A DNA stretch of 64,000 nt from assembly GCA_026419785.1 (NCBI GenBank), contig JAODTK010002076.1, forward strand, positions 1 to 64,000, read 5' to 3'. Source of the DNA: Sclerodactyla briareus. Taxonomy: Eukaryota; Echinodermata; Holothuroidea; Dendrochirotida; Sclerodactylidae. Both the position numbers and the translations under genes were made by a program. Shown here piece by piece: positions 13,130 to 26,190 of the stretch. Below the pieces are notes generated by a model. The model saw only the letters and a list, made by a program, of their open reading frames with translations. It was not told the origin of the DNA and did no database searches. Within the stretch, counting starts at the first letter, position 1; every line of letters starts with the position of its first letter.

Positions 13130-13720
13130 GTGACTAAAATTGCATAAAGTATACAAATTTGGGCAATTTGCCAAGTTCACGAAAATCCAGCAAACTTTCA
13201 AATATGCATAAATTATGATAATTAGACACGTTGAATGAACTCCAGGACCCTGTTCCATGATAGAAAAAATTGGAATTACCTTACTTAAAATTAGTCACTT
13301 TTGTGCCCAAAATCTAATAAATGTGTTCACCAAAATTGTGTTGCCATTGCACATTACCATTGAAAGATATCTGCTCTCATTATTTTTTAGCACGTGCAAT
13401 TTGTGTTGAGAGAATGAGAGCAAGAGTGTAAGAGACAGAGGGGTTGCCAATTCTCTCCTTCATTTTGCACATTGCCACTGGCAATACAGTAACTGAGCAA
13501 TTCAACACATTTGACCTCCCACTAACTCCTCCTAAACAACATATATCAGTGCCAAAGAGGAAGCACAACAGTTCATGGGAATCCAGCAAACGTACATCGC
13601 TTTATGCAAATTAGACACATTGAATACTTGTCAATGGGAACCTGACTAACTTTAGATTAATCCGGGACCCAAAAGCGACCACAGCCACCAAGTTTTGTGA
13701 AATTATTCAATTTCACATTG
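13130..13720 (+). repeat. Two separated ATGCAAATTAG-type modules
   Basis: Copies at about 13130-13260 and 13590-13720 contain GCATAAATTATGATAATTAG and TTATGCAAATTAGACACATT. Unrelated sequence of about 330 bp lies between them. Confidence 0.55.
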
Positions 13721-13724
13721 CAAT

Positions 13725-15425
13725 AAAAGTACTTAATAAGTACTTAATAAGGCAGACTTCAGATGAAAAATCTACTTTTCAGCTCATCACCTGATTCCGG
13801 TACCTATGTACCAAACCACTTCAAACTAGCAAGGTTTATTTTGTCGGTGCTCTTGCTAGGAGCAATAAATTGCTATCTCTCTGTTTGTAGTTATCCACCC
13901 CTCCCCCCAGGCTTGCTCTGGAGGGGAGGCGGCCCAGTACCTTCCTGTATTCATTATCATTGCCTCCACAACTTCATACCTTCTAACACTATCAATGAGC
14001 CCCATACAACATAGCTGCTTCTCTCCTCTCTATGGCCCAACTCATTCTCGTACACGTGAATATTATATCCATGTGTTCTTGCAAGGAAGCCATCACACAA
14101 GGAACAACATGAAGGACTATATGAGCCCCTTTGCCCCCGAATCGAAAACTTGCTGGACATGTGATTACAGCAGAATATACCAGGACCTTTGAAGTGTTGT
14201 GATTCAAACAGACTAGCAACATCTTCTTTTAGTCATCGGTCTCATATTTCCTCTGCGTATGGGACGTAATCCCTAATAACCTCCAGTCCGTGCCGAAGAG
14301 GGAAAGGCAACCCCCAGGCAAACCACCCCAAAATAGCTGCAGGCCTTTTCCTGGAATGAAAAGCCAATGTTACAATGTAGAGTGATTGTACTGTAAAGGT
14401 TTCTCTTTTTAACATTGTGGATATGTGCTTCCAAATCAAAATGGTAAAGGCCTTCTTTGGCTCCATGAAGGACAATTGTCAATGTTCATTGCTGTTTTGG
14501 GTTTTTGAGGGGGAAGAATTTTGCTGAAAATGTTGCCAGGCTCAGTTTATGGAGGCAATTGATTGAATCGAAATGGGGGACTTAATTTATGATTATGAGA
14601 ACATTTCGGCGCAGCCCCAACATTGGCTGGCATCAAGTGGTCAAGAAATCAGGGCCTAGATCAATGCGGTGAAGGCTTTTCTCAGCTTACAAAAGGGTGC
14701 GTATATCATTGTCAGGTCGACACTTACTGTATAATTTCCATAAATTCAATGGAAACATTTTGCGGGGCTTACATATTTTTCAGAGGAGGGGAGGCATGCA
14801 GCCTCCCTAACTAACAGTAGGACCACGCATGAGGTAGTATTTGATCCCGTTCTCACAAATGAAGTGAATTACAAAGCTTTCACAGAATAATTGGAATTCC
14901 TGATATTTTGATTAGTGATAGAGCTAGAATGTGGTTGACGTTTCCCCAGCTGTGCTCGAGAACTGCCTTTGGGGCTAGAATCAGGCCAATTTGTGGTTTG
15001 GAAGAGGGGAATTCATTTGCTTGTTTGAATTGCACAAGGTGGCTGAGTAAATGGAGACTGGGAATACCAAAAAGGCATGAACACTATGTCAGATGATTCA
15101 TGCAGTAGTGATGCACTTCAGATTCAGAAAAGTTAAGTGGTTGGTGGTTTGATTTCCTTACCGTGTCAGTCCATGGCATAATGGAGCTGATTGCAAAGGA
15201 TCACACCTCCTCCGAAGGTACACTGAGTAATTCTAGAGGTTCCTCGTTGAAGGAATATTATTAGGGCCAGGTGGACAAAACTGGGGTAGGAAAATGTAAT
15301 GCAGAACACAGTTTCACAGGAAAGGCTGGGGGTACGCTATCGGGAGGGAGATGAGTCTATCCAGAACTAACTCGAAGAACCATCACTGGAAAAAAAAAAG
15401 GACAGAAAAAACTGGCAAAGTGGGT
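13725..15425. other. No gene seen
   Basis: Short frames on both strands without family resemblance. A direct AGTACTTAATA duplication lies at 13728-13750. Confidence 0.55.
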
Positions 15426-15910
15426 ATAGGCAACGTTTGAAAACTCATTTCATAGGGGCACTGCGTGTTAGCAGTCAATGGAGCAAACCAGAAAAAATCA
15501 CGATATTGCACTCATTTGTGGGGTATCGCCCACAAATCTTGATAACTTGTTCTTGTTTGATACTACTAAAAAAAATTTAACAAAAGGCAGAAAGTCCGAT
15601 TGAAATTAGATTTTTCCAACTCAAATCAAGCAATTTTTGTTTGTGGCCCAATGTGCATTTCATGGAGGCCTCGGCATTCCCGGTTTCTAAGGGGAAGGCT
15701 GTTTCGTAGATCGAAAAACAGCCTCATTTAAGTTAGAAAAATCAGATCTCAATCAAATTTCTGCAATTTAATGTGAAGTCGAATACCAAGAACAAGATAA
15801 GGATTTGGGTGGCGATTACACTCAAAAAGGACGTGAACTATTGTGATTTTCTGGCTGCTCCCTCGACTGGTACACAAGTGCCCTTTCAAATGAGTTCGCC
15901 ACGACCTATT
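15425..15910. mobile_element. 485-bp foldback (long imperfect inverted repeat)
   Basis: The left arm, about 15425-15640, reads ACTCATTTCATAGGGGCACT, GGAGCAAACCAGAAAAAATC and CTTGTTCTTGTTTGATAC. The reverse complement of the right arm, about 15700-15910, reads ACTCATTTGAAAGGGCACTT, GGAGCAGCCAGAAAATCACA and CTTGTTCTTGGTATTCGAC in the same order. The central loop contains CATGGAGGCCTCGGCATTCC. This is the layout of a foldback transposon or MITE. No protein is encoded. Confidence 0.75.
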
Positions 15911-16359
15911 CAGGATTAGCCGTTACGTCAATGCGTAGCAGGGTTCGCACAGTGGCTAATGTTATTCGTTACAAGCTGAAGGGCTTATCCTAAGCCTTTT
16001 GCAGCAGAAAGTACTAACAGTTGTAGTGTGCGTGTGTGGCAATTTTTTTTGCACGGGTACAAAGTATACGTATTCATGATGAAACTATTTCAGATACCAT
16101 GCCGATGGAAAGACAACAGTACATGAATCTTCCGAGAAGCTTGATACGCCATTCATGTCCAAGACAAGTGTCCATGACTTTGTACAGGGGTAGCTATAGT
16201 TTACGACCTCGTGACGTCAATAGGTGGTAATCCCCTATTGTGACTTAGGCATTTAGCGTGTAGTCGGGACTCAGTGAATACATCCAGCGTCACATGGGTA
16301 TACATGATTGGCAATCTACCAATTTGTATTCCATGAGCGTTGCAAGTTGACTATAGGGA

Positions 16360-17440
16360 AACAGGTCAACGCCGCAAGGTCAAACTCGCGCACGTATTAA
16401 CTCGCGCAAGTATAACTCGCAGAACGTATAACTGCCGCAGGTAAAAAAACATGTTATATGAAGATGTGAATGACTCCCTATACATTTGTTTTTTTTTCTT
16501 GGAATAATACACAGACAAACACTACATCTCATCAGAGGACAGCAACTCCAGAGTCGCCAATGGTTAGGCACCACCACGGAGAGCAGACCAAAGTAGCCGT
16601 GAAAGACATAAAACAACTCTACCAATAATAAACATTTAAGTGAAAGTCACAATTTACTACGAATAATGATAATAATATTACGGTGATTGTAACGGTACGG
16701 TATCGTGGCTGAAAAAAATCAAGTGGAGTCAGTTACTGGAATCTATCACCCCACGGCCGCTGACTCCCCCCTGCACACCGCCTATATGAACGGGATTAAA
16801 ATGCATATGTTAGTAAATGTTTGTTCCAGTGTCGATACTTGTTTGCTATAATTCTTCTCTGTTCCTATTTGTTTTATTTTCCCACCTACCACTTCTTCCC
16901 CCCTCCCCCCATTTTTTCTCTTCTTTAGCACTCTCCACCAGTTTTTTCGCCCACCTGCGGCTAGCAATGGCCACAAATCAGCATTCACTTACACGCATGT
17001 GCAGCTTTGCATGCTTTGCAGTTACAAACAACGGTAGGGTACTAACATAAAATAAAGTCATTTGGGAATCTTTGCCAATATAGTAGTGTAAAGCAAGGGA
17101 CAACAAGTTCAACAACCACGTTGTCATTTTTTTTAGCTCGTGAACCGGCGACATCAGCAAAGCAGGCAGGTTTTGACAAAACTTCTCCCAAACATCGGCT
17201 AGGCGCTATAGGCCTTCTAATTCAGAAGAATTTACAGAGTAGGGCCTACGATCCGATTCACATGAATGAAGAACTGAGCTATGACTTACACTTGTTCCAC
17301 CTGAGTGGGTGTTATACGTGCGACGAGTTATACGTGCAGCCGAGGCGAGTTTGACGGGCGGTGAGTATACATGCGCGAGTACCGCCGTCAGCTCTGCGGC
17401 GAGTTAATTGCCTCCGCAACAGAGTTAAGCGCAAGTATGC
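16360..17440. mobile_element. Putative DNA-transposon derivative with terminal inverted repeats
   Basis: The left end (16375-16440) has GTCAAACTCGCGCACGTAT, AACTCGCGCAAGTAT and AACTCGCAGAACGTATAAC. The right end (17310-17430), reverse-complemented, has GTCAAACTCGCCTCGG, TGCACGTATAACTCGTCGC and ACGTATAAC. The ends are therefore inverted repeats built from a short AACTCGC..ACGTATA module. The interior has no transposase, only short C-rich frames, so the element would be non-autonomous. Exact ends and target duplications are not resolved. Confidence 0.6.
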
Positions 17441-17846
17441 CATACTGCATTCTTCGCACACCTACTAGCCTAGGAAATAACGTTCGAAAATTTCGTGCCG
17501 TGGCCATAGTATCAATTATCCAACGATAGGCTCGCATAATCGGCCAACGTTGGACTGGAGAACTCGTCCATAGCATTTTCAGAAGTTCTGACAGCTTTTA
17601 TTATTTTTTATCTTTATCATTGAAGCATTTACAAAGTTACCCATTCCTAGCTTTCGACATATCGGCGACAAACGTATCTGGCTAGAAGCCTCTGAGTCAT
17701 GTAGACTTTCGGAAAGATCTGTCAGTGGCTAGGTTGTAATTGGAGGCAGACACGGATTTCCTAGGCCTATTTGACTGCCAAAAAATGCAACCTTGTTCAC
17801 CGAGCAAGTGCAAAATAGCGCCCTCCCAGTTCATACAGGGAAAAGG

Positions 17847-17895
17847 AGGTACCTGCAGAGCCCTCTATTATTGGTAATAGAGGGCTCTGGTACCT
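17847..17895. repeat. Near-perfect 49-bp palindrome
   Basis: AGGTACC, a TGC insertion, then AGAGCCCTCTATTA form the left arm. TTGG is the loop. The right arm is the exact complement of AGGTACC plus AGAGCCCTCTATTA without TGC. It would form a strong 21-pair hairpin. No terminator role is implied in this genome. Confidence 0.9.
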
Positions 17896-18109
17896 AGTAC
17901 CTCGACTAGAACTACGGGACAAGTGGAAAAAATAGCTGATTTATGCAATTTGAACACATACTGTGATCTTGAAATGCCTTCATGTGTTTAGACCTAACAA
18001 AAATCCGAATCCACCGAAAGTTGTTCAATCCGACAAAGTTTAGAGAAAGTGAGGAGGGAAAAAAAAAAAAAAATTGGACCTCTGGTAACTTGAAATCAAA
18101 CATATGTAT

Positions 18110-18350
18110 TAGGGACCCAATTTTATCCCCCCCACGAGTTTAGTGTGAAACAGACTAACTCTGTATTTTCGCACACCAAAAAGCACAAATTGACCTATCA
18201 GTGGACTTGAAAAACCGTCTTGTTTTCCGGACCAACTTCTGGCCCTACAAACAGTTTCAAGTGAATCGGATAAAACTCCGTATTTTCGTTTAAGACCTGC
18301 AAATAGAGGGCGGCAGACAGGGTTATGTGTGCATGGGGGCACTCATAGTA
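18110..18350 (+). repeat. Interspersed repeat, copy 1
   Basis: GACCAACTTCTGGCCC, GTGAATCGGATAAAACTCCG and AAGACCTGCAAATAGAGGGC, GGCAGACAG follow the same order as at 57060-57310. Confidence 0.65.
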
Positions 18351-18359
18351 TGAAGTTGG

Positions 18360-21300
18360 ATATGTCACGATTCCCCCCCCCCCCCCTCAAACACAAGAAA
18401 AGAAACGAAAAAAAAAAAAAACAGTGTGCGTCCTACTTCGTTAGCTACTAGACGGAATTTTACGTTACCGGGGGGAGCTGACGAATGTTGTGGAAGTCAG
18501 CAGATGGTCAAGGAGAAATGAATTAATAATATCCGCAATATGGTCGGCTACCAATGACCACTTTTATAACGGTTGAGAGTGCAATATTCTGTCGTGAAAA
18601 GTATTTTTTAGTGATGATTTGTTCAATAAAAATACTAACACCACTTAACGGAAGCCACCGCAGATAATAATTTCACCATTTCATAGCAGGTGATTCTCGC
18701 GTACAAATAGTATAGCCTGAAATGAGTAGTACTATATGAGTTCCCGAAGTCGGGCCCCGGCGCCGCGAAGATATATGTGACGGGCAGTACGTTAGGCCTA
18801 CGGGGGCGTCCCGCAATCAGATGCCCTAACATAAATCTGTGCAATAAGAGGAGCCTTAACTTGGATATGAGCCTCGGGTGTCGCGGCCAGGACGTAGGAA
18901 ACGTTATGTCAATTGAGGGGGAATAGTTTAATAAGACGGATCTGGGGGAGGGGTCTAAGGGGATGAGGGACACCCCTCATTTTAAGATGGCATTAGATGC
19001 ATGTAGACTCCAAAACACTCCAATCATTAATTAGCTAATTGGCATTTTCACATGTCTTTAGATGGGATCTGCTGCTCTGAATCTTGTGCTTTTACTGCCA
19101 AATCGAACCGAGGGCAGTGGGATTTAGTAATTCTATATAGGATCCCTTCCAAAGACGTCGAATCTCCCCCCCCCCCCACCTCCCCACCTTCTCCCCACTT
19201 TAGGCAATTGTTGCATTTCAGGTGGCTTCAGATCTGAGGATTATGGCAACTCCTAAACACTCACTTTCATTCAAGAAATAAGTTTGCATTTTTCCGTCTT
19301 CAGACAATGAAGTTCGAGGCGACTTGCTACTCAGATCTGTGCTTTTTTTTCGCGAAATTGTATTGGAGCTCCAGCGGGATACCAGGGGGGAGCACCGGCG
19401 CCCCCCCCTAAAAAATCTCCGAGATTTTTTTTTTTTTTGCTGGCCGGCCAGTCGAGTTAGAGTTGACACAAGACCACATCTGCCAACTGTCCCACAGTCA
19501 GAAGAAGCACACGTGCGGATTGGGTGTGTTGGTAGATATTTTAGCTCCTCAAAGCGATCGCAAACTTCATTATTAGTTACGCGACCGAGGGTGCGCTGCT
19601 AAGAATGGCCCCTCATTGCTACATACATGATACTGTCCACTCAGTAGGAAAGCAAAGGTTCCGATTGATCAGCGTTTCGAGGCAAGTTAAGGCTAATCCG
19701 ATGTGGCGAGAAATTTAACATTCTCACAACTTTTTTTTCTCCAAAATGATCCAATATACGCCACAACCCAAAAACCAATACAGTTCTTGTACCCAACAGT
19801 GGCGAATCTACGGAGGGAGCTTGGGGGCGCGCTCCCACCATGGACGTCCCTCCCTCACACCATGCCCCCCCCCACCCCACTCCCACTGAGAATTTTATGT
19901 GTTCTGTCCTTGACCCATATGTGAAAAATCGCAAATCCTTCACAATACAGAGGCAGTGCGCATGTAACACGAAGGAGGGCAATTTGCGTAATAAATAGTT
20001 CTGAAAAAACTCGACGCTACGCGAGAATACAGGTTATCTATTTCTGTCTGAGGTGTCCTCATAAGTCTAACGGCGCAAACGATCATCATTACAAGGCCGT
20101 GCAAATTCCAACTTTGGGAGGAGTTGTATATGTTTGCAGCATGCAGTCCACGGAGTGCGTAGGGCGGTTGGGTTGTTGGCGGGGGGGGGGGGGTGATTCC
20201 AGTGATGGTGACTGGGTAATCGAGACCGCCACTACCATGGTTTATTAGTGCACATAAGTAATTTGGGTTAAGTAGGTAAGCAGAGAGTGAGTATGTTCCG
20301 GAAAAAAATGGGAAACTAAAAATTCGCGTAAAATATCGACCAACGACTGTGGGAAAACTGGAACTCATCGAATAGGAAAAAGATCGGAAGCATTCGCTTT
20401 CTCCATGCTCAAAGATTCAGTTAGTTTGGGCTGGGTCCCATATCATATGCTATATGAATACAAACATGTTTAACATGGATTCAAGCGGAACTAACTTCAA
20501 CATGTTGAGGAAGTGTTTTCCATACAGTGGCGTATACAGCGGAAAAAAAGAAAATGGTTAGAGTAGATTATGTCAACGGTGGGCCAGAGGCGGGGAGGGA
20601 ACTTTTTCCCTCCCGTCGGGGAGCACGGGTGGGTACGCTATATTTATACACCGTACGAAGGCCTATTTCCCGAACAGTATTATTATTTTCAACCTTATTT
20701 GAAGCGAAAATTCCCCCCCAACGAAAATTCCTATAATGAGCGAAAATTGTCGCCGCGCTATCGCGCGCCTCATACTTTTTACAGCATTGCCAGTTCCTCT
20801 CAAGTGTCAGATCATCGTATTCGTTCTGACTATCTTCCTGCCGATATACAATAGTCGCATATAAAGGAAGACAACGGCCTTATGATAACTTCCGAAATTG
20901 CCCCTGCAAGAGATTAACGTGGGGAGGATGATCGTTCGGCCGTCTACCAATCTTTTGCCTGTTAATGCATGTGTTAATTGGCGTGTTCCACACACGACTC
21001 AATTAATGACCGCACACGGAATACAATATCGTATTCGACTGAGTATAGCTTTATATGTATATGGGTTTTTCTACCGGGACTATACCATTCGCGCCGCGTT
21101 TCTTAAACATTGCAATTACACTATATATGTGTTCGTAAGATAGGTGCAACGTATTGGGCGCGACCTACATACATCGCCTCAAAATCGCATAAAGACGGGC
21201 GTCTCGAATAGTCCGTGGAAACCGTTCCAAAAATTATGATTAATCCCGAATTTGAGGGAGGGGAAAGGAGGCAAAGACACATAAGGCCCGAAAAGCTGGA

Positions 21301-22100
21301 AAGTGAAAAAACTACTGCCTCCCAGAAACGTTTTTTGACTTTTGACACTTGATATCGCAATTGTTCACTTTACTCATCACGATTGCGGAGTATGTATGCA
21401 AGGGTCAAATTCTAGGCAGTGGACCTCTTATGAAGACTTTGTCCCTCAACGGCACAAAAAAATTTAATTTGGATCCCTACTTGCAAAATTGGCCGTTAAA
21501 GGACAGGCGCTAAGTCTAATGGTCCACCAGTTGTTCGTCCAAATCCATGGAAAATTATTTTGGTTATGCTTTCTTCTAAAGAATACAGAGAAATGCCGTT
21601 TTCCGGTCATCTGGGAGGTCCTCTCAACCTTATTTCCAGCCCTGGTTGACGCTCCGCTTACACGGTCAACATGACGAATCTCCTTCACTGGAAAACTCCC
21701 CCCCCCCACTCCCGGACCACGGCACCCCATTACCTCCCTACTAAAAAAAAGCTCTTGCTACGCCACAGATCCATACGTGCGTTTAATCAAATAACAGTTC
21801 CGTATCCCGGGGATTCGGCCGCACCCCCCCCCCCCGATTTGTGGTGATTCGCGCCACCTGCGCTCCCATATCTTCTCCCATTATATTAGTTGAACAATGT
21901 TTGGCGCCCCCTCTTACCGAAAGCCTGGATCCGCCCTGAGCTCCACGGCATTAGGCTCTTCTGGGATTTGTTGTGAATCTTACCTAAATCGGACCGCCCC
22001 CATGGCATACGGCCCATTCCAAGTTAGAGGGTCGAAAACTTTGCCCGAATTTTAGAAGTGGGTCACCGGAAGACTGCGTGGTACCGCACGCCACGCGCGT
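18360..22100. other. No gene seen; scattered C/G-run elements
   Basis: C-runs or G-runs at 18372, 19167, 19405, 19865, 20180, 21699 and 21825 accompany words like CAGTGGCGAATCTACGGAGG (19797) and CAGTGGCGTATACAGCGG (20525), which look like ends of old elements. No coding exon is recognised. Confidence 0.55.
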
Positions 22101-22714
22101 GGGAAAAAAAAAAAAAAAACTTTGCAGTTTTTTTCCGGGCCTTTTATCGAAAATTCGGCCAGTTCAGCAGAACTTATTCTGCATTTTCCTTTCACTTTTT
22201 GCCTATTTCGCTGCGAAAAATTTCAAACGGAGTTTCGTTTCTTCCGCCCGAATTCTATCTCCAAAGATGTTGGTGCGGCAGTCTCCCGGACTCTACCAAC
22301 CCCCTCTACCGTAAAGCGCGTAGCGTATGGCCACCAATCCCGCTCTCCTCCCACTTTGAAAAATGTTCACGTTTACAGGTTGCAGCCTTTGATGGAATTT
22401 GGGGGGGGTGGTGAATTTTTTAGCACTCCACACCACTCAAAATGATTTGTACTTTCACTCACGTTCCTTAGATGCGATTTACCTAACACTGTTGTAATCT
22501 CTTGTGATTCTTTCTGCCGAAATGTGCTAACCGCGAGGCAGTACCTTTTGTTTGGAAGCTAGTCGAACCTCAGGGAAGCCTTTCAGGGACCATTGAAAAC
22601 CTTCTCCGTCTTTCATCTAGATGACCCCGAATAGAAATTTTCTTTTGCCACGTTCCCGTTTCTTTCGACGTAAGATCTTTTGGAAAACGCAGAATGCCAA
22701 AAGGCTTATTAATT

Positions 22715-24310
22715 CCTTGACTCTTCCTGACAACCTATAGCTAGACACGAGACAAATGGAAGATTGCACACTCATTATGGGCACATAACAACTGACAAGT
22801 TTATCCCAACCAACCAATAGGTTTTCCTATACTCTTGCTAAGAAAGGTCCACACTAGACTGAATTTCAAGATTCAAACTTTGACCTATGGCGACCTCTGA
22901 CCTGAGTCCGTCCACAACAATAGGGTTCATATATGTCTCATCAGGGGGACACACATACCAGTATTAGCTTCATCCACCGGCAGGGTTGAGTTATCTTGTT
23001 TACAAGCCAACATTGGCTAAAATATCGACTTTTCACAAATTTTATATCTTTGACCAACTTCACCCGACCTATACCAAACAATAGGGTCCTGTACTCCCCC
23101 CCAAAAAAGCTACACACCAAAGTTCAACCTGATCAAACCACCATTCTGGACTTATTGTGTTTAAAAAGGTTTCATACTTTGACCTCGGTGACTTCAATGA
23201 CCTCTCCCTGACCCCCCAACAAAAGGGTTCATTTACCATCATGGGAACACACATACCAATGGTGAGCTTTCATCTCCAGGCGGGGTCGGGTATCGGGTTC
23301 AAGCCAAAATTGGCCAAAACATCGACTTTTCACAAATTTCGTCTTCTTGACCAAAATTCACCCGACCTATTCCAAAAACAATAGGGTTCCTGTGCTCTCC
23401 TAAGAAGCTACAACACCAAAATTTATCAACCCTGATCAGAACCAACCATCTTGGACTTATTGTGTTTCAAAGGTTTTTCAGACTTGCCCTCTGGTGACCT
23501 CAGATGACCTCTGCCTGGACCCAAAACGATAGGGTTCATGTACTTCATCATGGGAAACTCACATACCAAGAATGCGCTTCATTCATCCAGGCGGGGTCGA
23601 GTATCATGTTTACAAACGCCAAATTTCGCAAAATATCGACTTTCAACAATTTCTATTGTGACCAAAATTCACCTCCAAAAAATTGGGGATCATGTATTCA
23701 TAATAGAGAACCCACATACCAAATTTCAACCTGATCAGACCAACCATTCTAGACTTAACGTGTTTTACAAGGCTGTCAGACCGTTGACCTCTGGTACCTC
23801 AATGACTCTGGCCTGACCCCAAAACGATAGGTCAATGTACCATCATGCGAACTCACAGACCAGTATGACTTCATCGTCCAGGTGGGGTCGGTTATCGTGT
23901 TTACAAGCCAATTTAGCCAAAATATATCACCTTTTCAAAATTTTCTATTTTGACCAAAATTCACATTCCCCCCAACCTATACCAAAACAATAGGGTTCCC
24001 TGTACTCCCCATCCGACAGCTACACACAAATTTCAACCTGCTCAACAACCATTCTGACTTAACGTGGTTACAAGGGTTTTCAGACTTGAGCTCTGGTGAC
24101 CTCACATGACTCTTGGCCTACCCAAAACCAACAGGTTCATGTACTCATCATGGGGAACCACATCAAAGTATGAGCCGGACCTACTCCGACCTGATCAGTT
24201 ATCGGGTGTTTACCAAGCGGACCTGGGCGTCACACCATCACACCCACACTAACACACACCACGCGTGACTGCATAGATTCCTCCTACTTCGTCAAGGATC
24301 AAAATCCCCG
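22715..24310 (+). mobile_element. Modular repeat element, full-length copy with 4-5 modules
   Basis: It begins with a head (CTGACAACCTATAGC, ACAAATGGAAGA, CCAACCAACCAATAGG). It continues with modules of about 310 bp that carry AATAGGGTTCATGTACTC, a GGTGGGGTCGAGTTATCG-like word, AGCCAAAATTGGCC, AATAGGGTTCCTGTACTCCC and GACCTCTGGTGACCTCAGAT. It ends with a CACACCA-rich tail and GCATAGATTCC. No protein is encoded. It is probably non-autonomous. The same head and tail recur at 31.8 and 52.1 kb. Confidence 0.75.
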
Positions 24311-24419
24311 AATATCACGAATTGTCGAATTTCAATGACATCCCCGGCGACGGTAAACGTAAACCCGCCGGAGATACCATTGTCGGCGATTGATCAAACC
24401 ACTTTGCGGACCAGGGTCC

Positions 24420-24690
24420 AGGTGTCTGTCAATTTTCCTTCATTTTTCAGTTTTTTAACAAGTCAGGTGTCCAGTTTTCAACCAGTCCATTTTCAGTTAG
24501 GCCTATAACTATCTAGTTGAAAAACTAGTCATAGTTTTCCCTGGTTCCCACTTGTCCCAACTGGGGCCAGTTTTTATACCAGTTGAAAATTACCATTAAA
24601 CTAGTTGGATCCCACTGGTTTCGTTGGTTTTAGTTCCTTCCAGTTGATGTTAGTTTAATGGGTTAACCAACAGAAGTTCTGGTTTTGGAA
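24420..24690. repeat. CCAGTT/AACTGG-rich block
   Basis: CCAGTT, AACCAGT, AACTAGT and their complements occur more than ten times in 270 bases, including the palindrome ACTAGTTGAAAAACTAGT. It looks like a degenerate short-unit repeat with both orientations present. Confidence 0.45.
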
Positions 24691-24894
24691 CTGTATCATG
24701 TAGGCTATGACCTCTTGGTTTCATCTTACCTCATCAGTCAGGGACTTGCTTCAAGGCATGGCTTACCCTGGGGGGGGGCACTGCATTTTTGGGGAAACCC
24801 CCATGACCCCATGATCAATAAATTTTGAACACAAAAACTGATTTTTTTTGCAGCTCAGTAGAGGTTTTGTCGCTGTTATTTTGAGCAATATTTG

Positions 24895-25035
24895 CCCGCC
24901 GCATGTGACTAGGGGGCCCATAAATTGTAGTTTTTTGCCAATAGGGAGGGTGAGCCATAATTAGGGCGACTTCGTCTTGGGTTCTGCCCTCAGCCCCATC
25001 CTCCCCCCAGACCATCTCTGTACGCGCCTGCTCAA
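24895..25035 (+). repeat. GGGGCCCATAAA repeat, copy 1
   Basis: GCATGTGACTAGGGGGCCCA, TAAATTGTAG, GGGAGGGTGAG, TGGGTTCTGCCC and CTCCCCCCAGACCATCTCTG match the order at 59300-59460. Confidence 0.6.
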
Positions 25036-26190
25036 AGTATGGAACTAAAATTTTCAGAAAAGGATGTCACAGCTTCATTGAATGTCCAATTGACTTCAAT
25101 CCTGTAGACATCAAAGATACTGGCTGCACTAGGAGGTCGTCCTGTCTACATGGTCGGAGCAACCGCCCGGGGAACTCAAAATATTAATCATGAATATCAT
25201 GAATATGAACAGTGCTTTATAAACATGTTTGTCATCATGAATACAAACTCCAATAGGTAATTAGCCTTAGCAAAAATAAGCAGATCACAAACTACCATTC
25301 AATCAAAAATGTAATGAAGTCAATAATGAATGAATGAGCTCATTTTTCAAAACCACTGGTTGTATTGGCCTCAGGGCCAATGTCTGAAGTAATTCATTTC
25401 CAGCATATGCAAGGTCGTACAGAATGGCACCTGCAGTCTCATGGCCACACAGTCAGAAGAAACAATAGGGAAAGAAACAATGATCATCCCACTGAATGCT
25501 CATGTAAGTAATACCTCACAGCTTCGCTTGCATAGGAAACGTCTCAACCCATGCATGTATTATTCAGCTTTTTTTTCATGTCCTTGTCGAAATAGGAGAT
25601 GTGATAATCTGTGGCGGCTGATATTTGGTCTTATATTTATCCATTTATCATATTCTTCCTCAAATATTATGTTGTTAACTGCTTTCCCAATTGCTTTTCC
25701 TGTGATCTGAAGAAGGGGTAAGTTGTGTCCCTGTATGGATGCTAGTTCCAAAAATCATAAATGTTGTTCACAATGAGAGGGAGATTACAAAAAATATAAT
25801 AGGAATGCATAGTGTGAAGTTGTCATGAAATTAATTCCACAAAACAGACTAACATTGATTTACCAGCTAACAAAGGAAAAGAGATTTGCATGAACTCAGT
25901 TCGCAGAGGCACTACAAGGAATTAATTAAACAATGAAATGTGAAGGAAACCAGAGAAAGCCAGAAGAGGCTATTGAAACCTTGATTGTTTATGACAACTT
26001 TATGGCACAGCAAGGAATAATGGCAAATGTATCAGGCTCATTTGGGCATATATGACAGGTCTAACAAAGTCCCATTTTCCAAAGAATGATGCTATCTTGA
26101 TCAAGCAATCTTGTACACTTAATAAGAAAGACTTACAAACTAGTTTTTTAAACAATATTGAGCCAAGCATCTGAACTTCCTCAAATTCAC
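25036..26190. other. No gene seen
   Basis: AT-rich, mostly unique-looking sequence. No repeat unit or family match. Confidence 0.5.

Noticed and set aside
19940-20368. 142-codon minus frame
   Set aside because: No homology or coding character. It crosses a G-run element end, with a poly-proline stretch coming from the run.
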